DNA of 64,000 nucleotides from Alphaproteobacteria bacterium (GCA_009928665.1 SACF01000003.1:62001-126000), one strand, 5' to 3'; counted from the stretch's first letter, positions 9,782 to 19,841 are shown. Numbers and translations: made by a program. Notes: generated from the letters alone by a model not told the origin.

Positions 9782-12700
9782 ATGTCCTTCACGGTTTACC
9801 GATCATCGGCCGGTTCCGGAAAGACCTTTACGCTGGTCCTGGAATATCTGAAAATCATATTAAAAGATCCCCGCGATTTCAGGCATATTCTGGCAATCAC
9901 ATTTACGAATCTTGCAGCCGGCGAGATGAAAGAACGGGTTCTTCAGGCATTGCAGAAGCTCTCGTCGCTGAACCTGACGCCGGATCCCGGGATCCGTGAA
10001 GGACTGCTTCCGGTTCTTATCTCGGAAACGGGACTACAGGAACACGAACTCATCGACCGCGCGGGCAAGGCCCTGACGCTGATCATGCACCATTATGACG
10101 ACTTTGCCGTGGGTACGATCGATGGATTTTCACACCGTATCCTGCGGTCTTTTGCCCATGATTTCGGGCTGTCGATGCAATTCAACGTGGAACTCGACAC
10201 CGAAATGCTGATCGATACGGCAATCGGACTTTTACTTGATAAAGTGGGAGTCGATCCGCGGCTCACCCGGTTGCTCGTCAGGTTTTTAGAATCGAGGCTG
10301 GAGGAGGACAAGGGATATACCATCGACCGGACTTTGGCGGATTTTTCCAAAAACCTGCTTGACGAGGAGGGTCAGATCTCACTCAGGGATCTGGAACGGG
10401 TCACACTCTCTGATTTTTCTGAGGTTGCTAAATGGTTATCCATCCGAAGAAAGGAATTTGAACAAGCTGTTCTCGAAATTGGTTCCACGGCTATGTCAAT
10501 TCTGAATCAGTCGGGAATAAATCCCTCTGCTTTACTCCAGGGCCGCCGCGGGATTTACGCATATTTCGGATATCTCGCCAGCGGCAGATTTGACAAGGTC
10601 ATCCCGAACAAGACCCAGGCCGAAGCGGCTTCCCGCGATTCCTGGGCGGGCAAGAAGGCTACTGCAGCAGAGATCCGGATCATCGGCGAGATCCAACCCC
10701 TGCTGGTGGAGTGTTGGGGAAAGGCCGGCCGGCTTTACCCGGATAAGGTGATGGAATACGAATTACATCGCCAGCTTTCCGCTACCATTTTCCCCTTGGC
10801 CGTACTCCATGAGATCGACCGGGTCATGAGTGAATTCAAGAAACAGAATAACCTGATCTACATCGGTGAGTTCAACCGCAGGATCTCTGACGTGGTGAGC
10901 CGGGAACCTGTCCCTTTTATCTATGAACGACTGGGAGAGCGTTACCACCACATCATGATTGATGAATTTCAGGATACCTCCCGCCTTCAGTGGCAGAATT
11001 TCGTACCGCTGATCGAAAATGCACTGGGTTCGGGATATTTCAACCTCGTGGTGGGCGACGGGAAACAGGCCATCTACCGGTGGCGAAACGGAGATGTAAA
11101 CCAGTTTACCAGTTTGCCCCGGTTAGCGGGCAGTGAATCCGATCATATTATCCGGCAACGCGAAAATTCGTTGACAAACCATTTCGAGGATAAGGAACTC
11201 AACCGGAATTACCGTTCGAAGCAAACGATTGTGGAGTTCAACAACCGTTTCTTTACTTTTTTGGCTGAACGAACAGGAGAACCGGTTCTTTCGGTCTACA
11301 GGGGCGTTGAACAGCAAAGCCGGGATACAGGTCCGGGAGGGTACGTGAGGATTCAATTCCAGGAACCGGTCGGCGACGCAGAGGAACCTTCTGAGGAATC
11401 CGGACCGGGGAGTGAACAGGAGGTTCTGAACCTGGTGAACAGGCTTCGGGAGGATGGATATGGTTTACGTGACATCGCCGTGTTGTGCCGTACAAATCGC
11501 CAGGCAAGCGCCATTGCCCGTGTTCTGATCACGGCAGGCATTGGGGTAGTCTCTCCCGAATCGTTACTCCTTTCCCAATCGCCTGCGGTTCGTTTTCTTG
11601 CTGGCTTTATACGGTATCTGCAGGAGCCGGAGGACCTGGTGGGACAGGCGGAACTGGCAGCTTTCTTGTTTCGTTCAGGACGGATCACCATGACCGGATG
11701 GCCGGAATTGTTTCACAGCATAACTTCCATGACCGGAGGGCTTTCGGGCCTACTCACGGAGCAGAATTTCGCATTTTCACGGGAGGAGTTGTTGTCGTTG
11801 CCGTTGTATGATCTCTGTGAGTCTTTGATCCGGCTCTTTCATCTGGATCGTACGGCCGACGCCTACCTGCAGTTTTTTCTCGATGCGGTGTTGTCGTTCA
11901 TCCAGGAAGAGAACCCCGGGAAACCAGGCTTTTCGGAATGGTGGGAACAAAAAGGAAGTAAACGGTCGGTAATGGTTCCGGCCGGGATGGATGCAGTACG
12001 GATCATGACAATCCACCAGTCGAAAGGATTGCAGTTCCCCATTGTCATTCTTCCGTTCAAAGTGGAAAAATGGAAAACCACGAAGGATTTTCTGTGGGTA
12101 GATCTGAAGGGAACAGGAATTCCCATATTGGATAAGGCCATTTTAAATTCCGGCAAAGCACTGGAACGGACCCGGTTTTCAGAGCAGTACCTGGCGGAGG
12201 AGGCCATGACCAGGCTCGACCAGATCAACTTGTTGTACGTCGCCATGACGCGTCCCGAAGAACGGCTCTATGTTCTGCTGCCCCGACCTTCAGGAAAAGA
12301 ACTTGCATTCAAATCGGTACCGGTCTTTTTTTCCAGGTTCCTCGAGGAAACAGACCTTTGTGAGAAATCAGGGAACACCTTTGAGATCGGAACCCCTTGT
12401 AACAAAGTGGCGGGCCCGCCCGCACCGGGGATATCTACCCTGCAATTGCAACAATTTATCTCAGAACCGTGGCGTAACAGAATCAGGATACGGAGCCGGG
12501 CTCCGGAAATGTGGGACATGGAGGATCCCGACCGGAAATTTTCTTACGGGAACCAGGTACATGCACTGATGGCGCGGATCGTTACCGCGGATGATGCCGG
12601 CGCCGCGCTCCGGGAGGCAACCGGGAGCGGAAGGATCCGGATGCAGGATGAACCGGTGATCCGGGCCATGATTTTACAAGTCGTCGGCCATCCCGTGCTG

Positions 12701-12967
12701 TCAGCCTTTTTTCAGAAAGGCGGTACCGTTAAAAACGAACCGGAGATCCTCCTGCCCGACGGCAACTTTTACCGGCCCGACCGGATTAATTTACAGGGTG
12801 ATCATGCAATCGTTCTGGAATACAAGACCGGGAAAAAGGAGGAGTTCCACCAACGGCAGATTTTAAAATACGGGGGCATTTTACGGGAAATGGGATACAT
12901 CCGTGTACGCATGTTTCTTGTTTACCTCCACGCCGAAGTCGAAGTGATCGAATGTACCGGATCTTAA
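9782..12967 (+). CDS. addA: AddA-like UvrD-family helicase/exonuclease
   Basis: A 1061-residue superfamily 1 helicase with a C-terminal nuclease domain, the motor subunit of an AddAB/RecBCD-type enzyme that resects double-strand breaks for RecA loading. Walker A is SAGSGKT at residues 9-15, Walker B is MIDEFQDTS at 392-400, helicase motif VI is in LLYVAMTRPEERLYV, and the PD-(D/E)XK nuclease motif is LEYKTGK at 1012-1018. Length suits Bacteroidota AddA-like proteins. The likely partner, addB, starts 2.3 kb downstream; the two genes between them are about amino sugars, an unusual interleaving. The start follows the T9SS protein by 6 bp, with only a weak ribosome site. Confidence 0.9.
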   Translation: MSFTVYRSSAGSGKTFTLVLEYLKIILKDPRDFRHILAITFTNLAAGEMKERVLQALQKLSSLNLTPDPGIREGLLPVLISETGLQEHELIDRAGKALTLIMHHYDDFAVGTIDGFSHRILRSFAHDFGLSMQFNVELDTEMLIDTAIGLLLDKVGVDPRLTRLLVRFLESRLEEDKGYTIDRTLADFSKNLLDEEGQISLRDLERVTLSDFSEVAKWLSIRRKEFEQAVLEIGSTAMSILNQSGINPSALLQGRRGIYAYFGYLASGRFDKVIPNKTQAEAASRDSWAGKKATAAEIRIIGEIQPLLVECWGKAGRLYPDKVMEYELHRQLSATIFPLAVLHEIDRVMSEFKKQNNLIYIGEFNRRISDVVSREPVPFIYERLGERYHHIMIDEFQDTSRLQWQNFVPLIENALGSGYFNLVVGDGKQAIYRWRNGDVNQFTSLPRLAGSESDHIIRQRENSLTNHFEDKELNRNYRSKQTIVEFNNRFFTFLAERTGEPVLSVYRGVEQQSRDTGPGGYVRIQFQEPVGDAEEPSEESGPGSEQEVLNLVNRLREDGYGLRDIAVLCRTNRQASAIARVLITAGIGVVSPESLLLSQSPAVRFLAGFIRYLQEPEDLVGQAELAAFLFRSGRITMTGWPELFHSITSMTGGLSGLLTEQNFAFSREELLSLPLYDLCESLIRLFHLDRTADAYLQFFLDAVLSFIQEENPGKPGFSEWWEQKGSKRSVMVPAGMDAVRIMTIHQSKGLQFPIVILPFKVEKWKTTKDFLWVDLKGTGIPILDKAILNSGKALERTRFSEQYLAEEAMTRLDQINLLYVAMTRPEERLYVLLPRPSGKELAFKSVPVFFSRFLEETDLCEKSGNTFEIGTPCNKVAGPPAPGISTLQLQQFISEPWRNRIRIRSRAPEMWDMEDPDRKFSYGNQVHALMARIVTADDAGAALREATGSGRIRMQDEPVIRAMILQVVGHPVLSAFFQKGGTVKNEPEILLPDGNFYRPDRINLQGDHAIVLEYKTGKKEEFHQRQILKYGGILREMGYIRVRMFLVYLHAEVEVIECTGS

Positions 12968-13014
12968 CTTTAATCCGCCGGATCAAAAGACTATGAAAAA
13001 AATGAAATGTTAAT

Positions 13015-14580
13015 ATGGAATCCAGGATGATGAAGGATGAACACGGCCGGAAGCTTGAATTGCTGTACCGGGATTTGTTCGGGGAGATGCCGCTGACCAT
13101 CGACCCGTTGCCGGGATCTGGTTCCGGTCGCCGCTATTTCAGGTTGGAATCAGGAAAGGATGGGGTATTAGGCGCTTTTAACGAGGACCTCCGCGAAAAC
13201 CAGGCTTTTTTCTCATTTACCCGGACTTTCAGGTCGGAGGGGTTGCCGGTCCCTGCCCTTTTATCCGTGTCGGAGGACCAGCGCTGCTACCTGTTGCAGG
13301 ACCTCGGCGATACGACACTCTTTTCACGGATTTGCGAAACTACGGGCAGCCTGTCAACCTCCCGTGACCAGGCATCGGGCTTCGACAGAACCCTTATGGA
13401 TCTTTACAAGGCCGCAATTGACTGGCTTCCCTTGTTTCAGAAGTCTGCTCCTGACTTTCAGGCCTGTTATCCCCGTCAGGCCTTTGACCGGCAGTCGATG
13501 ATGTGGGATCTGAGTTATTTCAAGTACTATTATCTGAAACTTGCCGGAATCTCCTTCGACGAGCAAAAGCTGGAGGATGACTTCAACAGGTTATGCTCCT
13601 TCCTGTTGGATGCTCCTGCAACCTTCTTCATGTATCGTGACTTCCAGTCGCGGAACATCATGATAACCAACGCCGGCCCCTGGTTTATCGATTATCAGGG
13701 AGGCCGGAAAGGTGCGCTGCAGTATGATGTGGCCTCCCTGCTGTACGATGCCAAGGCCGATCTTCCTCAGTCGGTACGCGACGAACTTCTTGAATACTAC
13801 CTGAAGGTCGCCGATCCGGTTCTTCCCGACGGCGCCGAAGGATTTCTGAAGTATTTTCAGGGATTTTCCCTCATCCGTATCCTGCAGGCCATGGGGGCTT
13901 ATGGCTTCAGAGGATTTTATCAACAAAAGAAACATTTTCTTCAAAGCATTCCTTACGCGTTACGAAACCTTGAAACCCTTATCCCGGGAGCCCTTTCAGG
14001 AAATTTTCCGGAGCTCGGAACCGTCCTGGAACGGATGGTTTCCACACCGTTGCCTGTCGGTATTCTGCCTGCTGTTTCGAACAGCGTAGAAACTAAAACT
14101 GTTTTTCCGGATCCCGCCAATGAATCCGCCCTGTTCCATAACGGGAAAAGCGGCTCCGTCCGTTCCACACTGCTGGTCACCATCCTTAGTTTTTCATACA
14201 GGAATGGCATTCCCGGAGATCCTTCGGGCCATGGCGGTGGTTTCGTTTTCGATTGCAGGGCGTTGCCAAACCCCGGAAAGTTCGAGAAATACCGGAAACT
14301 GACCGGCACAGATCCCGGCGTGATCCGGTTCTTTCAGCAGGAACCTGAAGTGGATCGGTTCCTTTCAGGCGTATTTCAGCTTGTCGACCAAAGCGTGGAA
14401 AGGTATCTGCAACGGGATTTTACCAATTTGATGGTGGCTTTCGGGTGCACGGGCGGGCAACACCGGTCGGTTTACTGCGCGGAACAACTCGCTGATCACC
14501 TGAGTGCGCGGTTCAACATCAGCGTACAGACTGTTCACAGGGAGTGGCCGGATGGAGTAATGAATCAAAACACGATATAA
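13015..14580 (+). CDS. AmgK-like sugar kinase fused to RapZ C-terminal domain
   Basis: A two-domain protein of 521 residues. Residues about 20-330 form an aminoglycoside-phosphotransferase-fold kinase with RDFQSRNIM (catalytic Asp) and IDYQGG followed by YDVASLLYD, segments typical of AmgK, the anomeric N-acetylmuramate/N-acetylglucosamine kinase of cell-wall recycling. Residues about 385-521 match the C-terminal domain of RapZ: DCRALPNPG, LTGTD, and GCTGGQHRSV at 477-486. In E. coli that domain senses glucosamine-6-phosphate and controls glmS through small RNAs. The N-terminal P-loop ATPase of RapZ is absent and replaced by the kinase. The next gene encodes the nucleotidyltransferase that would use the kinase product. 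The start could also be the Met pair at 13027/13030, which sits behind CCAGG. Confidence 0.85.
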   Translation: MESRMMKDEHGRKLELLYRDLFGEMPLTIDPLPGSGSGRRYFRLESGKDGVLGAFNEDLRENQAFFSFTRTFRSEGLPVPALLSVSEDQRCYLLQDLGDTTLFSRICETTGSLSTSRDQASGFDRTLMDLYKAAIDWLPLFQKSAPDFQACYPRQAFDRQSMMWDLSYFKYYYLKLAGISFDEQKLEDDFNRLCSFLLDAPATFFMYRDFQSRNIMITNAGPWFIDYQGGRKGALQYDVASLLYDAKADLPQSVRDELLEYYLKVADPVLPDGAEGFLKYFQGFSLIRILQAMGAYGFRGFYQQKKHFLQSIPYALRNLETLIPGALSGNFPELGTVLERMVSTPLPVGILPAVSNSVETKTVFPDPANESALFHNGKSGSVRSTLLVTILSFSYRNGIPGDPSGHGGGFVFDCRALPNPGKFEKYRKLTGTDPGVIRFFQQEPEVDRFLSGVFQLVDQSVERYLQRDFTNLMVAFGCTGGQHRSVYCAEQLADHLSARFNISVQTVHREWPDGVMNQNTI

Positions 14581-14582
14581 AC

Positions 14583-15305
14583 GTGAAGGGTTTTATTTTA
14601 GCGGCAGGATTAGGGACCCGGTTAAAGCCATTTACCGACTTCGCACCCAAAGCGCTGTTTGAAGCAGAAGGGAAGACGATGCTCGAGCATTCGCTGGACC
14701 ATCTGCGCCGGTACGGGATACGTGAAGTGATCATCAACCTGCACCATTTCCCCGGTTTAATCCGCGATTTCCTTGCAAAACACGATAACTTCGGAATGGA
14801 GATCACCTTTTCCGATGAAACGGACGGTTTGTTGGAGACCGGCAGCGGGTTGAAAAAGGCAGCATGGTTTTTTTCCGGTCCGGAACCCTTTGTCGTAAGG
14901 AATGTGGATGTGCTTTCAGATCTCGATCTGAAGGAGATGACCCGGTTCCATAAAAACAATGGGGCGTTGGCGACACTGGCTGTGCGGGAACGAATGACCT
15001 CCCGGTACTTGCTTTTCGATGACCAATGGACACTCTGCGGGTGGGAAAACCGGCGCACCGGTGAACGAAAAGTCGTGCGGCAGGCCGTGAAACTCCTTCC
15101 CAGGGCTTTCAGCGGAATCCAGGTTCTTAGTCCGGAAATCTTCCCGCTAATCACCGAAACCGGTAAATTTTCGCTCGTGGATATGTATCTTCGGCTTACT
15201 ACGGGAGCCCGGATCAAAGGCTATTCCGACCAGTCGGCGATCTGGAAGGATATCGGAAAAGCAGAACAAACGGAAGCTACAGATCCTGTAACTGAAACGG
15301 AATGA
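14583..15305 (+). CDS. MurU-like sugar-1-phosphate nucleotidyltransferase
   Basis: A 240-residue nucleotidyltransferase of the Rossmann-like GT-A fold. The N terminus VKGFILAAGLGTRLKPFTD carries the nucleotide-binding signature; aligning it with MurU-type proteins puts the start at GTG 14583, two bases after the preceding stop codon, although the frame is open to GTG 14544. VRNVDVLSD is the metal-binding Asp segment. MurU turns N-acetylmuramate-1-phosphate into UDP-N-acetylmuramate; together with the kinase-RapZ fusion just upstream this would make an AmgK-MurU salvage pair that bypasses de novo synthesis and fosfomycin-sensitive MurA. Substrate is inferred from context; mannose- or glucose-1-phosphate cannot be ruled out from sequence. 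Confidence 0.82.
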   Translation: MKGFILAAGLGTRLKPFTDFAPKALFEAEGKTMLEHSLDHLRRYGIREVIINLHHFPGLIRDFLAKHDNFGMEITFSDETDGLLETGSGLKKAAWFFSGPEPFVVRNVDVLSDLDLKEMTRFHKNNGALATLAVRERMTSRYLLFDDQWTLCGWENRRTGERKVVRQAVKLLPRAFSGIQVLSPEIFPLITETGKFSLVDMYLRLTTGARIKGYSDQSAIWKDIGKAEQTEATDPVTETE

Positions 15306-15312
15306 ACGGAGT

Positions 15313-18300
15313 ATGCTGAACCAGGATAATCATAAAGGAACCCGGATGAGCGGGATCGGCGCCGACACCCAAAAGCAGGAAATATTGCCGTTCCTTAAAG
15401 AAGTAGCAGGGTACCTTGTCTCCTCCTACGGCAGTGAACTGGGTGAAATCTGTGTCGTCACCCCGAATCGGCGTGCCGGAATCTATCTCCGGAAATATCT
15501 CGCTGATTTCGTGACAGGACCTGTCTGGGCGCCGGCTATCTATGCCATCGAAGACTTTATGGCTTTACTTTCAGGAATGACGGAAGTCGAACCGGTTCAA
15601 TTACTCACCGATCTATATGAAATTCACCGCACCGTCGAAAAGGAAAAAGCCCGGAGTTTTGAGGAGTTTTTGTCGTGGGGCAGCCAACTCCTTTCCGATT
15701 TTAACGACATCGACCGCAACCTGGCCGATGGAACCGTGTTGTTTAATTATCTTGATGAAGCAAAGGCGCTCGCGTTGTGGAATCCCGATGGCACTCCGCT
15801 TACTTCATTTCAGCAGGAATACCTACGGTTTTACCGTTCGCTCGGAAGCTATTATGAATTGCTGAAGGAGTCGCTGATCGGGCGAAAAACCGGGTACCAG
15901 GGACTGGTCTTCAGGCAGGCGGCCGAAAGGGTGGCTACCGGAAATGCGGAAATGCCATGGAAATCGATCGTTTTCACCGGCTTCAACGTGTTGACCAGGG
16001 CTGAAGAGGAGGTGATGAACCTTCTTCATCTGGAAGGAATCGCACGCTTTTTCTGGGATGCGGATTGTTTTTACCTGGACCATGAACACCGTGAGGCCGG
16101 AGTCTTTTTGAGACGCTGGCTTAAAAAATGGCCAATCCTCGCCAGTAATCCTGTATCCGACAGTTTCAGAAAAAACAAAAAAAACATTGAAGTCATCGGA
16201 ATCCCGGACCTGGTCGGACAGATCAAGTTTTGCGGGGAACTCCTTCGGACACTCGGACCGGAAACCGCTGAAGAAACTGCCGTTATATTGCCCGACGAAA
16301 AACTCTTACTTCCCGTGATGAACGCCCTCCCGCCGGAGGTGACACAGTTCAATGTAACCATGGGATTTCCGTTAAAGCAAACCCCGCTGGCATTCCTGCT
16401 GGAGCAGACCTTCTATCTTCATATTCATTCTGCTGCCATGCTTGCAGGAAGATCTGATACCGGTAAATTTTATTACCGCGACCTCGTCAGGGTATTACGC
16501 AACCCTTTACTTACCCGGATCGCTGCCAGACTCCATGGTGACTGCTTTGCCCTGAACGAACTCATCACACGCCTGATGACGGGTGACCAGGTATTTATTT
16601 CCCTTGATAACCTTCAGGGAATGGGATTGTTCGGATTCGCTCCCGGATTCCTTGATGTATTTTTGACAACATGGCAAAGCCCCGGAGATGTTATCCGCGA
16701 TCTGAGGCAGATAACCGACTGGACCCGGATGGAGCCATTTGAATCGGAATCGGCCTATGTGATGGCCACCATCCTGCACCGGTTGGAGGTAGTCGCTGAA
16801 CAGCATGTTTCGTGGTTTTCATTGCCCACATTGTATCAATTTCTCCGTGAATTGGTAAACACGGCAAGTCTTCCCTTCGTTGGTGAACCGTTACACGGCG
16901 TCCAGATCATGGGAATGTTGGAAACCAGGACACTTGATTTCAAAAATCTGATCATCTTGTCCTGCAATGAGGGGTTGCTGCCTACGGGAAAGACTGCACA
17001 TTCATTTATTCCGTACGACATCAGGTATGAGTACGGACTCCCGACATATCGTCAGAAAGATGCTATTTATGCCTACCATTTTTTCAGGTTGCTGCAAAGG
17101 GCTGAAAAGGTCTGGCTCCTTTACAACACAGAACCGGATAAGCTTACCGGCGGTGAAATTTCACGTTATGTCAGACAGGTAATCCGCGAATTGCCACAGT
17201 ATAATCCTGACATTGCCGTTCGGCAGCAAATCCTGAATCCGGGCATTTTTAAAGTCAACGACAACAGGAGCATTGAAATTTCCAAGGAAGGGTGGGTGCT
17301 CAGGAAAATCCGCGATAAAGTGGCGGAAGGACTTTCTCCCACGGCGCTCAATGCTTTCAGGAAGTGTTCCCTCCAATTTTATCTGTCGGAGATTGCCGGA
17401 ATCAGGGAGCAGGATGATCCCGGCGACACGATCGATTCGCGGATGCTGGGAACAGCCGTCCACCATGCATTGTACCGGTTGTTTACACCCGTGAAAGGGC
17501 GGGATCTGCGGGTTTCCGACATCGACGCCATGAAGGGATCAGCTGAACAGGCCGTCAGGAGCGCATTTGAGGAGAAGTTCAAAAAATCAGCGTTAAACTA
17601 CGGAAAGAATTTATTACTGGTTCATGTTGCCACCCGGATGGTTCAGAACTTTCTTCAGTCGGAACATACCCGCATCGTGAACCCTCGGAATACGGGTGCG
17701 GGTATCCGGGTCGAAGTGCTGGAACAACCCGTGTGGCGCACCTTTACGATGAATGTAGACACCGGTAATCAGGAAGCCAGGATCAAAGGATTTATCGACC
17801 GGGCCGACCGGATCGGGCATATTCTCCAGGTAGTTGATTACAAAACGGGAAAGGTTGATCGCAAGGAGCTTTTAATTGAATCCTGGGATGAGCTGCTCGA
17901 TGACCCAAAGAAAGACAAGGGATTCCAGTTGCTTACCTACGCCTGGCTTTTATCCGGGGAAGATCACCCCCGTTCGCTGCGTACCGGTGTCATTTCTTTG
18001 CAAACCCCTTTACCGGCATTTCTTCCGGTGATCATCAAAGACGGTGCGGAGACCCTGTCAGCCAAAAATCCGCATCCTGAGAACTTCACCCCGGAGGATC
18101 CTTCCGACGGGCCGGAAGAGGGATCCCCGGAAGAACAAGGGAACCTCTCCGGTAACGATATCAAGGCTTTTGAACAGGTACTCAGAAAACTTGTCGGCAG
18201 GCTGCTCGATCCCGAAATTCCCATCCGGTCTGCGGAAAGTTCAGATCCTTGCCGGAATTGCAGATACCTCAACCTTTGCGGGAAAGCCGTGGCGTTTTAA
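15313..18300 (+). CDS. addB: AddB-like PD-(D/E)XK nuclease with iron-sulfur cluster
   Basis: A 995-residue protein resembling the AddB subunit: an inactive helicase-like body (no intact Walker A; the N terminus has VTPNRRAGIYLRKYL instead) and a C-terminal nuclease with VVDYKTGK at 840-847. Four cysteines, C685, C980, C983 and C989, match the C-Xn-C-X2-C-X5-C pattern that holds a 4Fe-4S cluster around the nuclease in AddB. It should pair with the AddA-like protein for break resection. ATG 15346 (Met12), with AAAGGA 6 bp upstream, is an attractive alternative start to ATG 15313. Its stop codon overlaps the end of the convergent Memo-AMMECR1 gene by 4 bp. Confidence 0.88.
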   Translation: MLNQDNHKGTRMSGIGADTQKQEILPFLKEVAGYLVSSYGSELGEICVVTPNRRAGIYLRKYLADFVTGPVWAPAIYAIEDFMALLSGMTEVEPVQLLTDLYEIHRTVEKEKARSFEEFLSWGSQLLSDFNDIDRNLADGTVLFNYLDEAKALALWNPDGTPLTSFQQEYLRFYRSLGSYYELLKESLIGRKTGYQGLVFRQAAERVATGNAEMPWKSIVFTGFNVLTRAEEEVMNLLHLEGIARFFWDADCFYLDHEHREAGVFLRRWLKKWPILASNPVSDSFRKNKKNIEVIGIPDLVGQIKFCGELLRTLGPETAEETAVILPDEKLLLPVMNALPPEVTQFNVTMGFPLKQTPLAFLLEQTFYLHIHSAAMLAGRSDTGKFYYRDLVRVLRNPLLTRIAARLHGDCFALNELITRLMTGDQVFISLDNLQGMGLFGFAPGFLDVFLTTWQSPGDVIRDLRQITDWTRMEPFESESAYVMATILHRLEVVAEQHVSWFSLPTLYQFLRELVNTASLPFVGEPLHGVQIMGMLETRTLDFKNLIILSCNEGLLPTGKTAHSFIPYDIRYEYGLPTYRQKDAIYAYHFFRLLQRAEKVWLLYNTEPDKLTGGEISRYVRQVIRELPQYNPDIAVRQQILNPGIFKVNDNRSIEISKEGWVLRKIRDKVAEGLSPTALNAFRKCSLQFYLSEIAGIREQDDPGDTIDSRMLGTAVHHALYRLFTPVKGRDLRVSDIDAMKGSAEQAVRSAFEEKFKKSALNYGKNLLLVHVATRMVQNFLQSEHTRIVNPRNTGAGIRVEVLEQPVWRTFTMNVDTGNQEARIKGFIDRADRIGHILQVVDYKTGKVDRKELLIESWDELLDDPKKDKGFQLLTYAWLLSGEDHPRSLRTGVISLQTPLPAFLPVIIKDGAETLSAKNPHPENFTPEDPSDGPEEGSPEEQGNLSGNDIKAFEQVLRKLVGRLLDPEIPIRSAESSDPCRNCRYLNLCGKAVAF

Positions 18301-19799
18301 TCCTCACCAAACACGAAAGCCTCGTAGGTATATAATTCCGCGGTTTTCCAGCCGTCCCATCCGATACCGGCTTTGTCGCGGGCGCAATGTCCCAGAAATT
18401 CTTCTACATCCCAACCGGTTTCGGTGGCAACCTGTGGAAGAAATGTCCCGGAGTAATATCCCTTTTTGATATAGATGCCATGTTTTCCAAGGATGATCTC
18501 GTTGGGTGAAGATATTTTTTTCATCGGCGACAACACGGAGATTTCGATCTGTAGTTTGTTCAATTCTGAGGCGGCTACGGGTTCGAAACGGTTATCCTCC
18601 GTCGCAGATGATACCGAAAGTTCGCTGATCAGCCTCCAGAGCGGTAAATTACTCGAAAACCGGCCGATGCATCCGCGCAGGGAGCCGTGTTCTTTCAGCG
18701 TGACGAAAGCGCCAGCATGGATATTCAGCGTTTTGGGAAAGGAGCCTGCATCAAAATCAGGCATCTTCCGGTCTTTCAAATATTTTTCGAGCGTTTCACG
18801 GGCTGTCTTCAGCAAAATCGCCTGGTCACTGCGGCTGAATGAGAATCCAGCCTCCGGATTGCCTTGTTTTTCGCGGTTCACTACGATCGACCAGTAACCG
18901 ACAACCTGGTTCTTGTCGCCGTACGGTCCATCACCCGAGTTCAAATACCTGACCGGTTTGATCTTGCATCCCCCTGACGATTCGGTCATATACAACAAGG
19001 TCATGATGGATGTCCATCCACACAGGTTGGTAACCAGGTTGGGGATCTTTTTCGATTCATAACCCCGGAGAAATTCGGATAGTTTCTTAGGATCCCCTGA
19101 AACGATGGCGTCGCAGGTGGCCTGGTCCGCCTTCCGGGCATCGTCATAGGCAGGATAATGTGAGAAATCGGTGCTGAATACAAAGAGGTTGCGTTCATTA
19201 AAATACGGTTGTAACGCCTCGGCGATCTTTTTACAGGTTTGCTCCGATTGTGTTCCGATCACAATCGGTACCAGTGAGATCTCCTTTTTCATGTGATATT
19301 GGAGAAAGGGCACCTGAACTTCGAGGCTGTGTTCGTTGCGATCGGCTTCGGGGTTGAAGACAAAGACGGGGTGGTCGCGGATCAGTCGATCAGCCAGGCT
19401 GGTGTTGACTTTGACCTTCCCCAGGGGAGTAACATAATCACCCCGGTTGTAAACCGAAGCCCCGTTGAAGGAGACCTGGTGGCTGGAGGCGATTATGAAA
19501 ATGTTGTCGAAACTTTTGTCCGGATCGATCTGGTTGTAACTGTTGGCAGCCACTTCACCTGAAAAAATATAACCCGCATGCGGGGCAATGATGGCGGCGA
19601 CATCGCCTGAACCTGCCGGTTTTGCTTTGGAAAACAGTTCCTGAAGGGTTGCGCGTAATTCCTTCGGATCGGAGGGGTAGAACCGTCCGGCAACGACCGG
19701 TTTACGATCCTGTTGTGCCGGCTTGTCCTGAGAGGAACAACCATAGCCCGTGTTAAAAAAAATTCCCATAACCAGAATTCCCTTGAAGATGGTTTGCAT
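18297..19799 (-). CDS. AmmeMemoRadiSam proteins B and A fused (Memo-AMMECR1), lipoprotein
   Basis: A 500-residue fusion. The N terminus has a short hydrophobic stretch ending in GYGC (Cys21), so it is probably a lipoprotein facing the periplasm. Residues about 33-310 are a Memo-family domain with the putative metal ligands H74 (APHAGY), H107 and C260 (LCGWTS), plus EHS at 156-158 and TDFSHY at 210-215. Residues about 325-500 are AMMECR1, marked by the invariant LRGCIG. Both families co-occur with a radical SAM enzyme across bacteria and archaea; the reaction is not established. Human MEMO1 binds copper or iron. The radical SAM partner lies 2.3 kb away behind a divergent gene. The extracytoplasmic form of A and B is notable. 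Confidence 0.9.
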   Translation of the reverse strand: MQTIFKGILVMGIFFNTGYGCSSQDKPAQQDRKPVVAGRFYPSDPKELRATLQELFSKAKPAGSGDVAAIIAPHAGYIFSGEVAANSYNQIDPDKSFDNIFIIASSHQVSFNGASVYNRGDYVTPLGKVKVNTSLADRLIRDHPVFVFNPEADRNEHSLEVQVPFLQYHMKKEISLVPIVIGTQSEQTCKKIAEALQPYFNERNLFVFSTDFSHYPAYDDARKADQATCDAIVSGDPKKLSEFLRGYESKKIPNLVTNLCGWTSIMTLLYMTESSGGCKIKPVRYLNSGDGPYGDKNQVVGYWSIVVNREKQGNPEAGFSFSRSDQAILLKTARETLEKYLKDRKMPDFDAGSFPKTLNIHAGAFVTLKEHGSLRGCIGRFSSNLPLWRLISELSVSSATEDNRFEPVAASELNKLQIEISVLSPMKKISSPNEIILGKHGIYIKKGYYSGTFLPQVATETGWDVEEFLGHCARDKAGIGWDGWKTAELYTYEAFVFGED

Positions 19800-19807
19800 T
19801 GTTTGGG

Positions 19808-19815
19808 TAACTTTG
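19808..19815 (+). promoter_or_regulatory. Putative -7 box TAACTTTG for the 19842 gene
   Basis: TAACTTTG fits TAnnTTTG and leaves a leader of about 20 nt. On the opposite strand a near match, TATCTTTA, faces the Memo-AMMECR1 gene, so the 42-bp gap may hold two divergent promoters. Confidence 0.5.
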
Positions 19816-19841
19816 AATGAAATTCAGTGTAAAGATACATA

